Below, piece after piece: positions 13,277 through 26,300 of a DNA stretch of 64,000 bases; the stretch's first letter is position 1; every line of letters starts with the position of its first letter. This DNA comes from Chondrosia reniformis. Its lineage: Eukaryota; Porifera; Demospongiae; Chondrillida; Chondrillidae. The DNA is taken from contig OX359197.1 of the NCBI GenBank assembly GCA_947172415.1, positions 6,387,673 through 6,451,672 on the forward strand. Reading direction: 5' to 3'. Made by a program: the position numbers and the translations under genes. A model generated the notes under the pieces. That model did not search any database. It saw only the letters and a program-made list of their open reading frames with translations, and was not told the DNA's origin.

Positions 13277-16200
13277 TCACTTAATGTGGAACTTTCTACT
13301 GGGGTCTTTAGCATAGTCCTTAAGCATTTGTGCTGGTTCAAAATGGTCACCATATTTTTCCCGGAATTCATAGATCAAATCCAACATTTCAGAAGTGCCA
13401 AATGAGTCCAAATATCTAAATGGCCCTATAAGTTAAAAAAAGATGAAGAAATATAGGACTTCATATAATTACTGATAATTACAATTATTTGTAATTTATC
13501 AAGCTATGTACTTACAATCAATTAGTAAGTTGAGAATACTAACATCAGAAATTCAATTATACATTTGAAAGTTTTAAGAACAAAGGAGACCCAGGTAGAC
13601 CAGCAACTTTAGCTGATGGATCATTCAGGGAAGGTTACCTCAACCATGGTGTGCTGTTTAGTCTGACGAGTTACTGCACATACCTCCTAGGAATGGGGGA
13701 AATCCCAATCCAAAGACTGCACCAATGTCACCATCGACCTAATATGGAGGTGGAGTGTAAATGAATGGCATTAAAACATCAAGTTCACATAATGGATGGA
13801 TGGGTGGGGTGGATGAGAGAATGGATGGATGGATGAGTGGGGTGGATGAGAGAATGGATGGATGGATGAGTGGGGTGGATGAGAGAATGGATGGATGGTT
13901 GGTTTGATGGATGGATGGACGTCACAAAGGTTTCTAAGGTCAGGTTCCTTACTGGACTATTGAGGATTCCTTCCTGTAGACAGAACACAGCTTCATTGAC
14001 AAATCTAGAAACTAGTCTCATTTGTATCTCCTTGTCTTCATGTCTATTGTACACAGTGAACAAGATGAACTGAATCTGACAACAAAAGCAGCTTTGCACA
14101 TGAAACCATGTTGTCAAGGAACACACACAAAGCCAAAGAGGATTGGCCATTCACTAAATTCCTTTGTGCCACACAGGAGTACAATAAAATAAAATGTCTT
14201 TACAATCAGTGACCCATTCAATCCCAATGAGATCAGACAATAGGGAGCACGCCCAGCTGAGAGTGCCTAATTAATACTCACCTGTTTATCATAGAGAATG
14301 GTGCACATAGAACATGAGTCAATGGAAGGTCTATATATTAGTATTCAGCACAGAAAAAGGTTACATTAACACAGATTCACTAAAGTGAATAAGATAACAC
14401 TCCTTATAGACCTGGCTGGGAGTATGAAATAAAAGTGATAATTAAAATTATGTAATTTATTCACAAGCAAAACCTTAAAAGACAGAATGCAAGACTACCA
14501 GTCTAGATTAGTATAATTGAATTCTTGAGAAAGTTTAGTAACTCCAAATGATTTCTCATTGCCTGTGTAATTAGAGGGTTTCACACTTTTCTTCAGCACT
14601 CACTTTCCCTTCACAGGTATTCTGTATTTCTCCAATATTTGCTCAGCCTCTTTGTTGACGGCCTTTGATTTCCCCTTTCTACCAGAGTAAATGTAGCACC
14701 CTTTACCTGTCTTGCGTCCAAGGAATCCTGCCTCCACCATGCTCCTTAAGACACCCACATCTGATCCACCCATCCTGACACCAAGTTTTTGGCTTAAATC
14801 TTCAGCAACATGTGCTGCGACATCAATACCAACCTAGATGGATGGATGGGTGGTTGGATGGGTGGATGGGTGGTTGGATGGATGGATGGATGGATGGATG
14901 GATAGATGGATAGATGGATGGATGGATAGATGGATGGATGGATAGATGGATGGATCATAGATAGATAGGTGGATGGGTGGATGGATGTGTGGTGGGTAAT
15001 GAATTGATCTTATCACACAGCACCCTGCTAGAATCTATTAATCCATATCTTATCAAACCTCTAACAAACTTAATAAGGCACACCTTGGAAGTTTAATTGT
15101 AGTGAGTATATTATTTAATGTAACACCAGCAATGTAAGCGTGTGATCCAAAGTGTTGAAACAAAGGATACTCTAACAACATTTAACATCTTTTTAAACTA
15201 ATATTGATATGTTTAACTTTAATTTCTTTAATAATCCACATTAAAAGGAAACCAGCAAATGTAAACTGATTACCCTAAAAAGCTAGTACTATGTCATCAA
15301 TTTACCAATTAATACTAATAATTTGCACAGTGCAGTTGGATTTCAGGTAGGTGTCAATTAATCAAATATGCATGCTTCAATGGTGCTTCCTTACCTCATC
15401 GGCCAGGGTTGCCATGCCAACAGGGAACCCGAATTTCTTGCTAAGACTATCCAGTTTCTCAGGACCCAAGCCTTCCTATGTTAAATCAAATATTAACCAA
15501 ATTACTTTACTTCCTCATTAAAAAGACACTTACACTCTACAACAAGCAGTTAGATTAACAGACACTTTTGGATAGTCACTATGGAGTTGTGTATCTCCTT
15601 ACAAATAATATTATTCTGGTTGCAGGCCTATCCCAAAAATGAGTAAAACCCTATAATCATGGAACCCATGTTTGTCACACAGTGAGGTTGTCTACAATAA
15701 TACTTTAGATATCCCATCATGGGCAATGGGATGCAATGGGCGTCATAAGAAAGTGGTGATGCGGTGTGGACACATGTTTTAATTTCATTACTTCAATAGG
15801 GTAAGTTTTTAGTACAGAGTAGGTTCTATTGATAGACAGTTCAACATATTCTTCCCTATACTTCTCAAGGTTAATAATATTAATGTTTTGAGAATGAAGA
15901 CTATATAATTCACCTTAACACAAAAAGGAAGGTTTTAATCAAAGAAAGATGTTGCAATGCTCCTCTGTACTGCAGGTCACCAGACAGGAGCACTTTAATC
16001 CCTTTCCTGCAACCATTTGCCTCATGTTGTTAGAGGTCAGAGTGTAACAACCCCCAGTTGTACATTTACAAGGATTGGGAGTGAACCCGAAGCTCTACTA
16101 AACAATTGCCTGGTTCTCCTTCCAATACAGGCAGGGGAGAGATGTTCATGTATTGTCATCCTGAGTAGGTCCCCAATTAGCAATGTGTTAATAAATTTAC

Positions 16201-19200
16201 TGATGTAGAGCTTTCTCCTTATTTGGGACAAGAAAAATTAAATCTGTTCCTAAGGAGTATCTGTTGTGTAATGTTTTAAGAAAAAGGTTCACTTGACTGC
16301 TTGTTTGTTTACACTTCCCAAATATATATGCAGGTACAGGTCTGTAATGCCATCTTTGATTGGCCAGGAGCCACTACTGGTTGCCCAGGAACCACTACTG
16401 GTTGCCCAGGAGTCGCTACTGGTTACCTAGGAGCAACTATTGGTTGCCTAGGAGACATTACTGGTTGCCTAGGAACCACTACTGGTTGCCCAGGAGTCGC
16501 TACTGGTTACCTAGGAACAACTACTGGTTACCTAGGAGCAACTATTGGTTGCCTAGGAGACATTACTGGTTGCCTAGGAGCCACTATTGGTTGCCTAGGA
16601 GCCACTAGTGGAATTTCTAGTACTGAAGGTCCATTAGGTGATTACATAATATGGATGACATGTCTTCATGACTAGCCTGGAGCAATCTGATGCATTCAGC
16701 AAGCATAGGAGCAAGACATCTGGTTGTGTAGAAGCCAGGTCCATCCTTCACCACAATAACAGTCTTCCCCTGTCTCAGTCCCACGTCCACGGCAGCAGCT
16801 ACGCACAGAGGATGAACAACCTAACAACATGCTACAACTAATTTAGAGTAAAAGGCCCTATAGTGAAATAAACCTAGCGAGAGCATCACCTCACATCACA
16901 TAACTTCATCAATAGCAGTTGCGGCCATACAAAATGTAAAGTAAAATTTGACAATGGAGGGCATCAAATGGAATAAGCACGATGCAGCCACATGTATTAC
17001 TTGGTTGTACTATTTGGCAGAATGGCGCCAATTTTGAGGTTTAGCAGATTTTAGTTGGTTCAATCAAGCAATTGTAAAATATATATATAAGTAGGGAAGT
17101 CACAATGTAGCTTTGTGAATGAGCTAACTTTACACCATAAAATCACAATAACACAACTTTACACTTTCTTCTGATACACTTTATAACACTTCATAACATA
17201 CTGAATACATTAAGAATCTTTATACCGTATAGCCAGAAATGTTGGCACATTGGCAGTTTGAGAGCGATCTGCCAACATTTCAGCGGCTAAACTACACCGA
17301 ATGTAAGAGAAATGTCTTGAGAGAGTCTCGTCAGTAAAATCATTAAAATAAAATCCATCAAATGTCATAATTTAAGCAATCTGCCAATTCTCCCTGTCAA
17401 AATTATGATATATGCCATTGTTATAAGTTCAACCAAAATACCATTTTACATCTATTCTAGAGTAAAAGGCCTATAGGGAACTAAACCTAGTAAGAGGTTT
17501 GGGTGAAGATACAAGAGTCTTCTCCTTCTCCTTCTCCACTGGGCCATGTATAGCCTTCAATGAGGTAAACATGTATCATTACTACACAGCTTGCATACAA
17601 ATGGCTTGTTGCTAACCTCAACCTGTTAAAATGCCACATATTCACAGAACATTTGCAGATATTGAACTACGTAACTGTGGGATACACATTAAATATGATA
17701 TAAGAGTCCATTGAACGTATGTCTGTGATGATTAAATACAAGCTAACGCATAACCTACATAATTAAGCTACATACATGAGACGGAAGCAGTTTCAGAATT
17801 AACAGGAACCAATTAAATTCTAGCAATATTTAATTATTTCTCTCCTCAATTTACAGCTACTGATCACATGATGATCACATGATGATCACATGATCACTCA
17901 AACAAAAGGAGACAGAAAGTCCAAGGAAACCCATCACACAGAGTAACCAGAGTCTCGGAAAGCTCTGAAGCAAGTGACATCAGGCGCCTGTGTTATGGAA
18001 AGATATTCACCTTAGGAAATCGGTTCAAGTGCCATTGGAAACATTTAAATCAATTATCTCATTTTGGTTGCTATTTTCTAGTAGTATCAGGGCTGCATAG
18101 AGGGGGGCGGGAATGCCCCACCCCCTAGGATTAATTTGCCCCCCCCTCTAGACTTTGGGAACCCCCTAAACTGTTTTGACACCTTCATACCATTGCCCCC
18201 CCCAAAATTTTGAAAATTTTCATTTTGCCCCCTCAGGCCCCACGTTCTGCATACAGCCCCGAGTATAACTTTAGACCCATCTTGTTTAAATACGTAATAA
18301 AAAGAAGCCAGAAGTTTAACTTTTGATCCATCTTGTGTAATTATGAAATAAAAACGAAGCAAGAAGTTTAACTTTTGATCCATCTTGTAACAGGAAGTAT
18401 ACTCAATCAGTTGAATAGATTAATATGTACTTATTTCATATTTTCTGCTATTAGATTGTTAAAATAAGGTAGGAGGTAGGTTACTATGGTAACCATCTCA
18501 CCAGCTGTTTCTTTTGAAGTCTTATCAGTCGTAATGATCTCGAGAAGAGGCATCTTGTCCACTGGAGAGAAGTAGTGCATTCCCACGACCTGGGACGGTC
18601 TCTTACTTACAGAGGCAATCTAAATGAACAAGAAAGCTATAACACAATACACAAGGAAAGCTATCATTTCATTAACTGCTACTTTGGTAGGTTGTAATGT
18701 AGTGAAGGAAATTCCTAATAATATGGAGATTGCAGCATTAACATTAACATGCATTAGTTCGATGCCATACATTAATGATTGTACACGGGATAGAATTGGC
18801 TGATTTTTAGCTCAGAATGACTGAATGTAGTAAATGATTACACGCCATGGTTCTCATAAGCAAGCAAGACATTATTACTCATATGTGGTTTAGCTAAAGA
18901 TCAGCCAGTTTCATTGAGTTACCTGGGAGATGGGTAGAGCTGATGTATTGGAGGCAAAGATACAGCTTTCTTCGACAGCTGATTCCACTTCTTGCAGGAC
19001 TTTGTGTTTTATAGCGATATCTTCAAAGACAGCCTCAATCACCATGTCAACCTTATCAAATCCCTACATACCAGAGAGAGGGTGTCCATTAATTAGAGCA
19101 CATAGAAGGGTCTCTAAAGATGAAGTTGACTGACGGTGTAGTCCAATTGGGCACTTAGATTAGACATTGTCTGATCCCTCTCAAATGATGTCATAGCCCT

Positions 19201-22200
19201 CTTCTTAACACGAGTGCTCAGACTAAAAACAAAGGTAAATAACAACAAAATTAACGTAAACAAAACATAAGCACATCATCTACCTCATTAAATCTTAAAA
19301 AAACAAATAAACAACTTATAGGTAGGTATTTAGTAGTGGATTATAGGAGGGTTTTGGTGCTGAAACACCTCCCTTAGAGTTTGATTTTGTATTAGCTATA
19401 TTCCTTACACATGGGGGCTCGTATATAAGTTAGGACCTCTTTACAAATCTCTATATCTGTATCTGATAATTAAAGAGTATTCTAAAATGGAGGATAGGCT
19501 GGGAAGGAGGTCTATCCTACAAGACTTTTAGAGTTACTTGCCACGCATACGGACCCTGAATGTATTTGCTGGTATCCTCTGGCCAGACCCTTCTCAAAAT
19601 TGTCCTTCATTATCATGTCATAACCTTTCTGCAGGCTGATCTGCACTATACCAGCGCCCATCAGCCCCGCCCCCAGGACAGCAATGTTCTTGGTCTCCTT
19701 GGCGGGTTTACCAAACCTGTTCTTCTTGCACTCCGTCTGTCCAAAGAAGAGGCTCTTAAGGGCCTTGGAGTGACTTGTCATACCAAGTGCAGCAAAGCCC
19801 TAAGTGGTGAATGCAACAGATGTAATCAGGGTTCCTTAAGGTGGGGCAGGGGGGCATTCCCCCCTCTTAAAGGTATTTCCCCTCCCCCTCTGAAAAAGTC
19901 AAATTTCCGAATTTTAATGACAAAGTAACTGAATTAGGTTGCATCCTCAATTTTTTTTTCTGTAGTCTCCAGTGCACAGACCTTTGCTTCTGCTTCATAG
20001 CCAGCTACCAGACCCTTCTCCAGTCCCACCTTTGTAGCCTCTATTATCTTAAAGGGGGCGGGATAATGGCCGCCTGATTGCTTCATCACCTAGCAACATG
20101 AACAACAAAATGGCTGACTGCTATTATGACCAAACAAAGCATATATTATAATGGTTATTATTAATATATTTACATCAAATTACATGTTCTTTCAATTAAA
20201 TGGAATCTCAAGTGATTATTTGCTGTGTAAACCATTTTCAATTGTTTTCTTTTCTTATTCAACTTAAATGTGCCGTAATATCAAGCAGGACCTTTTGGGA
20301 CTTATGGCATTATAGGCCGATATTCTAGTTCCAGTCATATAAAGGTCTGATATGAACCTACCATCTTCTTGGCCTGACTGATGACATAGTTTCTCACATA
20401 CTGATTGTTGGTAGTCAAGTTGAACGTCAATCCTTTTATATTGGTCCACTTTCTATCTCTAGAAGGCATTGAAATTTCACCAGTTGTCAGTTTTCTAAAG
20501 GAATATCAAGAATAACATGTCCAAACCAATTTATATTGCAGTATTAGTATAACAAAGTGTACAATTAGAATAATATGTGAATGAAACATCTTCCACTCTT
20601 TGGGGTTGCTATGACGACTGTGACCACTTTGGGGTTGCTATGACGACTGTAACCACCTGTTACTAGCTCCAAAAGGAAGCTATAGTAAGGCAATTCGACA
20701 GAGGAATTCGTACCTAGCTGTGCTGACTGCTACTTCCTCAAGATACTCCAAATTCCTCTCTGCGATGTCCTTTATTCCTGGTCCTATTGGCTTCACTAGC
20801 TGGTCCACTAGACCCATCTTCTTGGCTTTGCCCGGTCTAATGTTCTTCCCTGTCAACATCATATCCAGAGCATCAGGAAGGCCAACCTACAAGTCATGCA
20901 CATAATGACACTAAGTATGCTTCAGATTCATGAGTCTTAATTCCCATAAAATCGTCGAATTACCACCAAACATTATTGTAAACTCCCATAATGCATATTA
21001 TTACAAACTCTAAAACTGTAAAACTCAACAAATATCGGTAAAACTCTGTAAACTTAACAATTATCAGTAAAACTCTGTAAACTCAACAATTATCAGTAAA
21101 ACTCTGTAAAACTCAACAATTATCAGTAAAACTCTGTATACTGCAAGAAATACATTTAAAACTTATTTAACACATAAGGTTGACATAGACACAGATTAAG
21201 CAACTAACCAGTCTGGGCAGCCTCTGTGTCCCTCCAGCACCCGGTAGCAGTCCCAGCATCACCTCCGGCTGACCCAGAATGGTCTTGGTGTCCTCCATGG
21301 CGATCCTGTAGTGACACCCCAGGGCCACTTCCATCCCTCCTCCCAGACAGGAACCTCCAATTGCTGCAACTACAGGCTTTGAGCAATCCTCCATCTTTTG
21401 AATCATAGACTGTCCATTTGTTGATATCGCAATTAGCTGGAGTGAGGGATACACTAATTAGTAACATTGCAAGAGTAGAAATATGCAATTAGCCATTAAA
21501 TATTCCCAAAGCTACAGTATATCAATGTAGCATATAAGGACGTAAGGATGGTGCTAGTATAGTGGCTTGTCTTTTTAGTTCTAATTGAGTAATTGAGTAG
21601 CTCTTCTGTATGCAGTAATACCCCACTATGACATTTAAATCGAGCATCAATAATTATAAATTTGGAAACAAGGTGTTTTGGGGCAAACCCTATTCTTTAC
21701 TAATAATTTTGTGACTAAGGTACATGACCTCAGAGAGTTTGACCCACAAAGGGTTACTAAGCCACGCCCCAAACACACCTCCTCTTCGTTGGCAGCAGCG
21801 TCCAACATCCCAATGTCAGCTCCTGCAATGAAGCATCCGGGCTTTGAAGAGATGAGAACAATACTCTTGGCTTCCGAGTTGTTGAAAGCTTCCGTCATCA
21901 CATCAACCAATTCTGTGCTGAAATCTTGTGACAGCACATTCACCTTAGGGAAATATAATGGTAGGGAGATCACGTGATGGAAAGGTGTGCCATAAATCCC
22001 AATATTTATTACCTTTGAGTTTGGAGAGTTCATTTTCACAACAGCAACTCCATCTCTAAGCTCCAGAGACAAATGTTTTCGGGTGCCTGATATGCAGAAC
22101 CGATAAAGTCAATCAAATATACAGCAACAGCTTATATGACTTACTTGTATCCTGCGTTGCGGATGAAGAAAGACATCTCGCATTGTGAAGCACTAACACA

Positions 22201-22326
22201 AGACCAGAGAATGCATACAGAAAGTTAATATATATCCAAATATTCCGTAAACTTGTAAAACTGACCTCCCAGCTGCCTGCTGCAAGCTAGAAGTTGTACG
22301 CTTTTTAACAGCCTATTTGCAGCCAT
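13277..22326 (-). CDS. HADHA: Mitochondrial trifunctional protein alpha subunit (18 exons, 769 aa)
   Basis: Exons: 22326-22266, 22192-22145, 22086-22013, 21943-21779, 21436-21209, 20886-20714, 20494-20362, 20089-19982, 19799-19555, 19222-19135, 19063-18923, 18619-18502, 16798-16677, 15475-15395, 14833-14604, 14043-13953, 13738-13684, 13425-13277. They total exactly 770 codons. The protein catalyses long-chain enoyl-CoA hydration and 3-hydroxyacyl-CoA dehydrogenation in mitochondrial beta-oxidation, in complex with HADHB. Residues 1-36 are a basic, Ser/Arg-rich presequence. The hydratase domain (about 40-250) has CFIAGADI, the oxyanion stretch [10 protein letters not shown] and [18 protein letters not shown] with both catalytic Glu. 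The NAD fold starts with GAGLMGAG near 369; [16 protein letters not shown] near 500 carries the catalytic His. The C-terminal domain has FLGRKTGKG and [14 protein letters not shown]. Exon 13 ends at a GC donor. Introns carry several minisatellites and two MITE insertions. Confidence 0.96.
13792..13918 (+). repeat. GGATG-type minisatellite in HADHA intron
   Basis: Tandem ATGGATGG and GTGGGGTGGATGAGAG units between HADHA exons 16 and 17. The unit resembles the larger array at 14836-14995 in a neighbouring intron, so both probably came from one founder. Its open frames on both strands are artefacts of the 4-bp period. Confidence 0.85.
14836..14995 (+). repeat. (GGAT)n/(GATA)n microsatellite in HADHA intron
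   Basis: About 160 bp of ATGG/ATAG tandem repeats beginning three bases outside the 5' end of HADHA exon 15 (exon edge 14833). The array directly abuts the acceptor AG on the minus strand, so the polypyrimidine side of this splice site is made of repeat sequence. Confidence 0.9.
16369..16615 (+). repeat. 21-bp minisatellite in HADHA intron
   Basis: About twelve copies of a 21-bp unit close to GCCACTACTGGTTGCCCAGG. It starts about 60 bp inside the intron that begins with the GC donor at 16676. Because 21 is a multiple of three and stop codons are absent, two plus-strand frames stay open and give seven-residue peptide repeats. No start, splice or homology evidence supports coding. Confidence 0.92.
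17224..17550. repeat. Composite of two dispersed repeats in HADHA intron
   Basis: The left part (from ACCGTATAGCC at 17224 to about 17420) resembles 36997-37144, which ends in the inverse sequence GGCTATACGGT. The pair therefore looks like a MITE with ACCGTATAGCC-type ends. The right part (17455-17550) is a minus-strand copy of the CAGAAACAGCTGTCTGGCC family, with GGCCTATAGGGA and TCTTCTCCTTCTCC. Confidence 0.6.
18088..18265 (-). mobile_element. CAGGGCTG-ended MITE, intronic copy
   Basis: About 170 bp that matches 39751-39916 in inverse orientation. The ends read CAGGGCTGCATAG and CATACAGCCC, i.e. short terminal inverted repeats. AGTAT occurs on both sides, suggesting a 5-bp target duplication. 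The interior is G-run and C-run rich and has no gene. Confidence 0.75.
19826..19915. repeat. MITE fragment related to the CAGGGCTG family
   Basis: A GGGGCAGGGGGGCATTCCCC-like stretch followed by AAGTCAAATTTCCGAATTTT echoes the interior of the elements at 18088 and 39751. It lacks recognisable ends and sits between HADHA exons 8 and 9. A further tiny piece, AGGGCTATATAGGGGGG, lies at 22851 in a COX5B intron. Confidence 0.5.
21020..21150 (+). repeat. About 30-bp tandem repeat in HADHA intron
   Basis: Four to five copies of a unit close to AACTCAACAATTATCAGTAA plus AACTCTGTAA, between HADHA exons 5 and 6. It is non-coding. Confidence 0.85.
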
Positions 22327-22376
22327 TTTTGCCTTCCTGATGTACTTTGACGTCACAGCTGTACTTTGTACTGAAA
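22327..22376. promoter_or_regulatory. 50-bp divergent promoter shared by HADHA and COX5B, with CRE
   Basis: The start codons of HADHA (minus, 22326) and COX5B (plus, 22377) are separated by only 50 bp. The palindrome TGACGTCA, a consensus CREB/ATF site, lies at 22348-22355, almost at the midpoint. No TATA box is seen on either side. Both 5' UTRs must be extremely short or overlap the other gene's leader. The arrangement suggests co-expression of a beta-oxidation enzyme and an oxidative-phosphorylation subunit. Confidence 0.8.
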
Positions 22377-23129
22377 ATGGCGTTAGTTAGGGCAGCTTTG
22401 AGAAGACTCAGTTTTGTCCCCTATCTTCGGCGGGTTCCAGCCATGGCCTTTTCCAAAGGTATAAACAATAAATTGGGTGATTCAGAATTAACTATGGGAA
22501 TAGTATGGAATGTAAAATGTAAAAAATATTTTTTAATTGAAAATGAATGCATTTTATCTGAATCTTGTTTATTTGCAGAGGCAACCATTCCTACCGACCA
22601 AGAGCAAGCGACGGGACTGGAGAAAGAGGAAATAGATGCCTTAATGGCTGGAAATGAAGTAAATTTATTTTATTATGTCGCGCGGGCATCAATAAGTGTA
22701 GATAGATTGTGTCCTTCAAAAGCTGTGTATTCCTTTTCTGTATTTTCTTATAGCTTTGTATGATCCAACTCTATCGTAAATATGTGTTTTTATGAGATCT
22801 TTTTTAATTAGGACTATTTATTCAGTGTGTGTGTGTGCTTTATTATGTGCAGGGCTATATAGGGGGGGATAATAAGTTAGGAAACAGTCTATTTTCCTTG
22901 CCCTCATATGATGTCAACCGTATATCTTTAGGATCCATTCAATATGAAAGTTGACGTTTCGCCTCATGGTACAAAGGAGAACCCAAAGCAGGTGTTTTCC
23001 ATATTTGACGAGCGTCTAGTTGGCTGCATATGCGAGGAGGATGCTACGTATGTTAACTGGATGAAACTAACCAAGGGAGAACCGCAGCGCTGCGAATGTG
23101 GCCACTGGTTCCAGCTTGCCCAGAAATGA
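22377..23129 (+). CDS. COX5B: Cytochrome c oxidase subunit 5B (3 exons, 119 aa)
   Basis: Exons 22377-22458, 22579-22658 and 22932-23129 join with matching phases (120 codons including stop). This is the nuclear-encoded, zinc-binding subunit on the matrix side of complex IV. The N-terminus, MALVRAALRRLSFVPYLRR, is a basic amphipathic mitochondrial presequence. The mature part has ATGLEKEEIDALMAGNEDPF, then VGCICEED and QRCECGHWFQL. The zinc ligands are the Cys pair in GCICEE and the Cys pair near the C-terminus. That second pair is C-E-C here, one residue shorter than the C-x-x-C of mammalian COX5B; I believe other invertebrates share this form but cannot check. Transcribed divergently from HADHA. 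Confidence 0.95.
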
Positions 23130-23382
23130 CTTGTCTCACTTGACTGTATCTGGATTTATGAATTAGGATCTAGCATTTCTCTAGCCTACTGTTCACTCTC
23201 TATCTTTTCTGTATGTTACAAGTTGGTGTTTAATGATATATCAATGTGTTTCATTTAAATAATATGAATCATTAGTAATACCAATATGGCGTAAAAAAGA
23301 AAAAAAATGGCGCGGACGAAAATTAATGTTACTATGGCAACTGTAAAGAATATGGCGTTTGATTCAAGTTGATTCTACATTC

Positions 23383-26300
23383 ATGGACCGAAGAGGAAAG
23401 ATAACAAAGGATTTTGGTGGAATAACGATATCGTCTGATTTTGACTCTGGTAATTTGGACTCAGCACTGCTCGATAAAAATGGCCCTCAAGACGAAAAGG
23501 TTTACTTCACTTTATCCACAGCCCCCGATTGTGCTGGTACACCATTTGAAAATGGAAACAGAACGTGGTTCTATTTTAAGGTAGTTGTTCAAGCGAATTC
23601 TCAAGGAAAAACTCTACACTTTATCATCACAAACATGAACAAACAGATTCGTCTTTATCAACAGGGTCTTACCCCAATTGTGAGGTCCTATCCGGGGAAG
23701 GGCCACTGGGAGAGACTGAGGACCAGTGTAGCAAGCGAGGTGCGAGGAGAAACACTCTCCATACATGCATACATACACCATTATAGTTGAACTTGGGAAT
23801 ATCCAATTGAATATCCAGCTGGGGTAATCCTAGTCTGATGAAATCATACCCTATACTTGCGCAATAGTTGTTTCAGTAGGGTAATCCCAACTACGTAGTA
23901 TATAGGCTACTTTTCAGAGAGCCAAATATAATTTGTCGTAATTGTTTAATTTTATTTTTACCCAACGTGTCTCCTGTACTCATGGTGTAGATTGAAGATG
24001 GTTCAATGAAGTTGACCTTTGAATATGTTGTTCCTGATGCACAAAAGAGGACGACACACTTTGCCTACTGCTATCCCTTCGCCTACAGTGAGTGCCAGCT
24101 ACTTCTCTCCCGACAAGACCAGAAGTACGCATCGGCCAATCCTAATCCTTCACCAGATGACATCTACTATCACAGAGAACAGCTTACAACCTCCCTAGAA
24201 GGAAGGAGGATTGATCTGCTGACTGTGTCTTCACATCATGGCATCACAGAAGAAAGGGAAGACAGGCTGGAGGGACTATTTCCTGAAGTGGAAACTGAAA
24301 GAGCAAAAAGGTTCTCAAATAAAAAGGTACATGCATATGTACGCACATCGTCTGTTCTTTAAACCTCATCCATATGGCCATATTATGATGAAGTTCAATT
24401 ATACTATAAATTGTTTATAATCTAAACATTGATGCTAGATTTGTTCATTTTCATCCAACAGGTGGTGTTAATCAGTAGTAGGGTACATCCAGGGGAAACC
24501 CCTTCTAGTTTTGTATTTAATGGATTTTTACGTTTCATACTCCGACAAGAAGACCAAAGAGCTATGATGCTCAGAAAGAAGTTTGTATTTAAGCTAATTC
24601 CCATGTTAAACCCTGATGGAGTCGCTAATGGTCATTACAGAACAGACACGCGAGGTGTCAACTTGAACAGATTCTACTGCAATCCAGACAAGTCTCTGCA
24701 TCCTTCCATATATGGAGCTAGAAGCTTATTCCTTTACCATCATCACTGTACTGAGAAAGTGGGTGTGTCCATGGAAGGGTCCTCCCCTTTTTCAGGAGAT
24801 TACCTGAAGGCTACAGAAGAGAGTGGTGTGGCTTTCTATGTTGATCTTCATGGCCACGCCTCCAAAAGGGGTTGCTTCATCTATGGCAATCATTTCGAAA
24901 TGGATCAACATCAAGCACAGTGCATGTTGCTTCCCAAGCTAATCTCACTAAACTCCGCCCACTTTGATTTCCAAGCTTGCGTCTTCTCTGAGAAGAACAT
25001 GCATGCCACAGACAAAAATGGAATGTCTAAGGAAGGGAGTGGGCGGGTGGCCCTTCACAGTGCCTCGGGACACCTCCACTGGTGGGCAGTTGAATCACAC
25101 ATAGTGATAACATACATACACAGGATTTAATACACCTTTTGTTTAGATGTACATATGTACATACATGTAGTGTTGTCAATCCCTCCACCATCCCACCAAT
25201 TTACATTAAACCAAGTCGGCTTCTAAAAAATGTGTACTACATATGTTTCCCAAAATGTACGTTTACCTGTTCATAAAACTGTTAGTAGATTCTCACTAGT
25301 TTAGTCTGCCTCATGGTGAACTATGTACCTAAGAACGTACCTCCCCAATCATTAGCTTTACTCCTTACTTGGTTACATGTAGCTATACCTTAGAGTGCAA
25401 CTACAACAGTGGACGTATCGTTAACAGTCTCTCACTGGCTACCTGTGATGGTGGGCGGAGTACTCCTCCTCCAGAAGGATCCCTATTTCCTCATAAATAC
25501 TCACTGGAAGACTTTGAAGAGGTATAACCAGTTTGTCCTGTGTTGTAGTTGTGGTTTTATTATCAGTTTAAGTACGTATGTGCAAAAGTGTCTTCCATCA
25601 ATTCAATCTACATATGTACGTATGTAGAAAATCATATATATTATTATTTAAGTGCATTGTGTGTGCACACTAGGCTATTAGCCCAAAACAGCACTATAAA
25701 AAGCTGTTGTTCTCGTGCTAGGTTGGTCGAGGGCTGGCTGTGGCAATGTTGGACATGTGCCAGATGAACCCGTGGTCTAGGATCCCCACCAGCCAGTTTG
25801 GGTCATTGTCCAACATTAGACTGAACCTCCTCCAGCAGGTACAGCAGACCAGAAGTAGTAAGAAAGGAAGAAATGAACCTAAACGGAACCTAAAGTAAGT
25901 TGTATGTACATGTATGTATGTACAAGGGCAGCTATTTTTCAACAGGGAATGTGTGATATTGTAAGGGTGGGTGTGTCTGTCCAACCTCTAGTGATAGTTG
26001 ATCATGTGGGGTGGGCGTGTCTGTCCAACCTCTAGTGATAGTTGATCATGTGGGGTGGGCGTGTCTGCTCAACCTCTAGTGATAGTTGATCATGTGGGGT
26101 GGGCGTGTCTGCTCAACCTCTAGTGATATATGAGCATGTGGGGTTGGGTCTGATTGGATGCGTCCACTCGTGTGTGAAGAGAGGTACATTTGTACATACG
26201 TATATTTCCATACAGGCAGAAAAGTTTCACTGAAACCAAATTGCTCAATCAATGTGGGCGAAGTGCCTTTTCTTGTTCTGATACTTCTTTTGGGAAGCTC

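Noticed and set aside
13785-14150. Minus-strand ORF of 121 codons with [11 protein letters not shown] repeats
   Set aside because: It fuses a GGATG microsatellite with part of the HADHA exon at 13953-14043 through the intron. Only the exon part is real.
16301-16675. Two overlapping plus-strand ORFs of 82-124 codons with seven-residue peptide repeats
   Set aside because: They are produced by a 21-bp minisatellite whose period keeps every stop-free frame open. The region is an intron of HADHA on the other strand, with no splice or homology support.
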